Assembly (NCBI GenBank): GCA_900541285.1
Contig: UQJA01000046.1
Coordinates: forward strand, 1 to 14,535
From: an uncultured Collinsella sp.
GTDB taxonomy: Bacteria > Actinomycetota > Coriobacteriia > Coriobacteriales > Coriobacteriaceae
DNA length: 14,535 nucleotides
Reading direction: 5' to 3'
Notes under the pieces: generated by a model
The model's input: only the letters and a program-made list of their open reading frames with translations
Told to the model about the DNA's origin: nothing
Databases searched by the model: none
Made by a program: the position numbers and the translations under genes
Part shown: piece after piece, positions 13,922 to 14,535 of the stretch
Numbering within the stretch: the first letter of the stretch is position 1
Layout of the letters: each line of letters begins with the position of its first letter

Positions 13922-14533
13922 ATGCCCACACCTTCCACTGCACGCATGCACGACTTCGAGGTCGTCTCGAACCAGGAGATCGCCGACGGCATCTTCTCGC
14001 TCGTCATCTCGGCCCCCAAGCTTGCAAGTGCGCTCAAGCCCGGTCAGTTTGTGAACATTGCCGTGCCCGGCGATGCGTCCTCGCTGCTTCGCGTGCCCCT
14101 GAGCTTCTATCGCGCCGACGCCCAGGCCGGTACCGTCGAGCTGTGGTACGCCGTCGTGGGCGACGACACCCGTCGTCTGTCGCAGATGGCCCCCGGCTCC
14201 AAGTCCAACCTGTTGGGCCCTGGCGGCCGCGGCTGGCTTGTTCCCGAGGGCACCAGGAAGGCGCTGCTCGTGGCGGGCGGCATCGGCGTTCCGCCCGTGC
14301 TCTGCCTCGCCGGCAAGCTTGTCGAGCAGGGCGTGGATGTCGACGTTTGCCTGGGCTTTGGCACCGTTTCCAAGGCCGTGGGTGTCGATGAGTTCCGCGC
14401 GCTGGGCGCCACGGTTAACGTGTGCACCGATGATGGCACGCTGGGCACGCACGGTTTTTGCACCGACCCGGCAGCCGAGCTGCTCGGAGAGGGCGGCTAC
14501 GACTATGTGGGCAACCGCGGGCCCCGGTGTTGA
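13922..14533 (+). CDS. pyrK: Dihydroorotate dehydrogenase electron-transfer subunit, 3' end missing or frameshifted
   Basis: PyrK carries FAD and a [2Fe-2S] cluster and passes electrons from the PyrD subunit of type 1B dihydroorotate dehydrogenase to NAD+. ATG 13922 has GGAG (13913-13916) five bases upstream. The ferredoxin-reductase-like FAD barrel shows GQF (41-43) and RVPLSFY (57-63); the nucleotide-binding half shows LLVAGGIGVPP (115-125). The frame runs to a TGA at 14531-14533 at residue 203, short of the usual 250 or more and before the cysteine-rich cluster segment. Around 14507-14520 the residues after DYV leave the family pattern. Dropping one base from GGG (14509-14511) would give ATAGPG, close to the expected (T/A)xCGP. 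Either an indel, a sequencing error near an end, or a truncated gene; the 3' part and pyrD are outside the window. Confidence 0.88.
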   Translation: MPTPSTARMHDFEVVSNQEIADGIFSLVISAPKLASALKPGQFVNIAVPGDASSLLRVPLSFYRADAQAGTVELWYAVVGDDTRRLSQMAPGSKSNLLGPGGRGWLVPEGTRKALLVAGGIGVPPVLCLAGKLVEQGVDVDVCLGFGTVSKAVGVDEFRALGATVNVCTDDGTLGTHGFCTDPAAELLGEGGYDYVGNRGPRC

Positions 14534-14535
14534 TG

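Overview
The window is about 60% GC with tightly packed genes, one of which starts with TTG and one with GTG. Gene content and protein style fit an anaerobic actinobacterium of the Coriobacteriia, most like Collinsella. The evidence is an AdhE-type fermentative alcohol dehydrogenase, the MEP isoprenoid pathway, and a pyrR-pyrB-pyrC-pyrK order with no pyrI. The genus is an inference from general resemblance, not from a search.

Left block (1-6275, + strand): a compact operon cdsA (5' end outside the window) - dxr - rseP-like - ispG - proS. Genes overlap by 1 base, abut, or sit 13-25 bases apart, and the block ends at a strong intrinsic terminator. It joins phospholipid precursor synthesis (CdsA), two MEP-pathway enzymes (Dxr, IspG), an intramembrane site-2 protease and prolyl-tRNA synthetase. 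This matches the common bacterial cluster downstream of frr/uppS. The protease carries an unusual cytoplasmic insert of about 120 residues that contains a probable winged-helix fold.

Middle block (6296-9994, - strand): an APH-type small-molecule kinase of unknown substrate lies downstream of a full-length bifunctional adhE, with a strong hairpin between them. The kinase converges on proS and a second terminator serves it. Upstream of adhE are a candidate promoter with an inverted repeat over its -10 and a perfect 12-bp-arm palindrome.

Remnant and rpmB (10005-10672): a decayed fragment of a Y1 (REP-associated/IS200-like) transposase, broken by a stop and a frameshift, sits between adhE and rpmB. 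rpmB (zinc-ribbon L28) is on the - strand with its own terminator and a candidate extended -10 promoter.

Right block (about 10840-14533, + strand): the de novo pyrimidine operon. A leader RNA looks like a PyrR-controlled attenuator: a hairpin with a CNGNGA-like hexaloop overlaps an intrinsic terminator. It is followed by pyrR, pyrB, pyrC and the start of pyrK. Aspartate carbamoyltransferase and dihydroorotase make dihydroorotate. PyrK would be the electron-transfer subunit of a type 1B dihydroorotate dehydrogenase, whose pyrD should lie beyond the window. The pyrK frame is disrupted in the last 30 bases.

Most of the window is well-known housekeeping biology. The parts worth a second look are the protease insert, the pyr leader, the transposase remnant and several unexplained hairpins. 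No CRISPR array, intact mobile element, tRNA or rRNA was seen.
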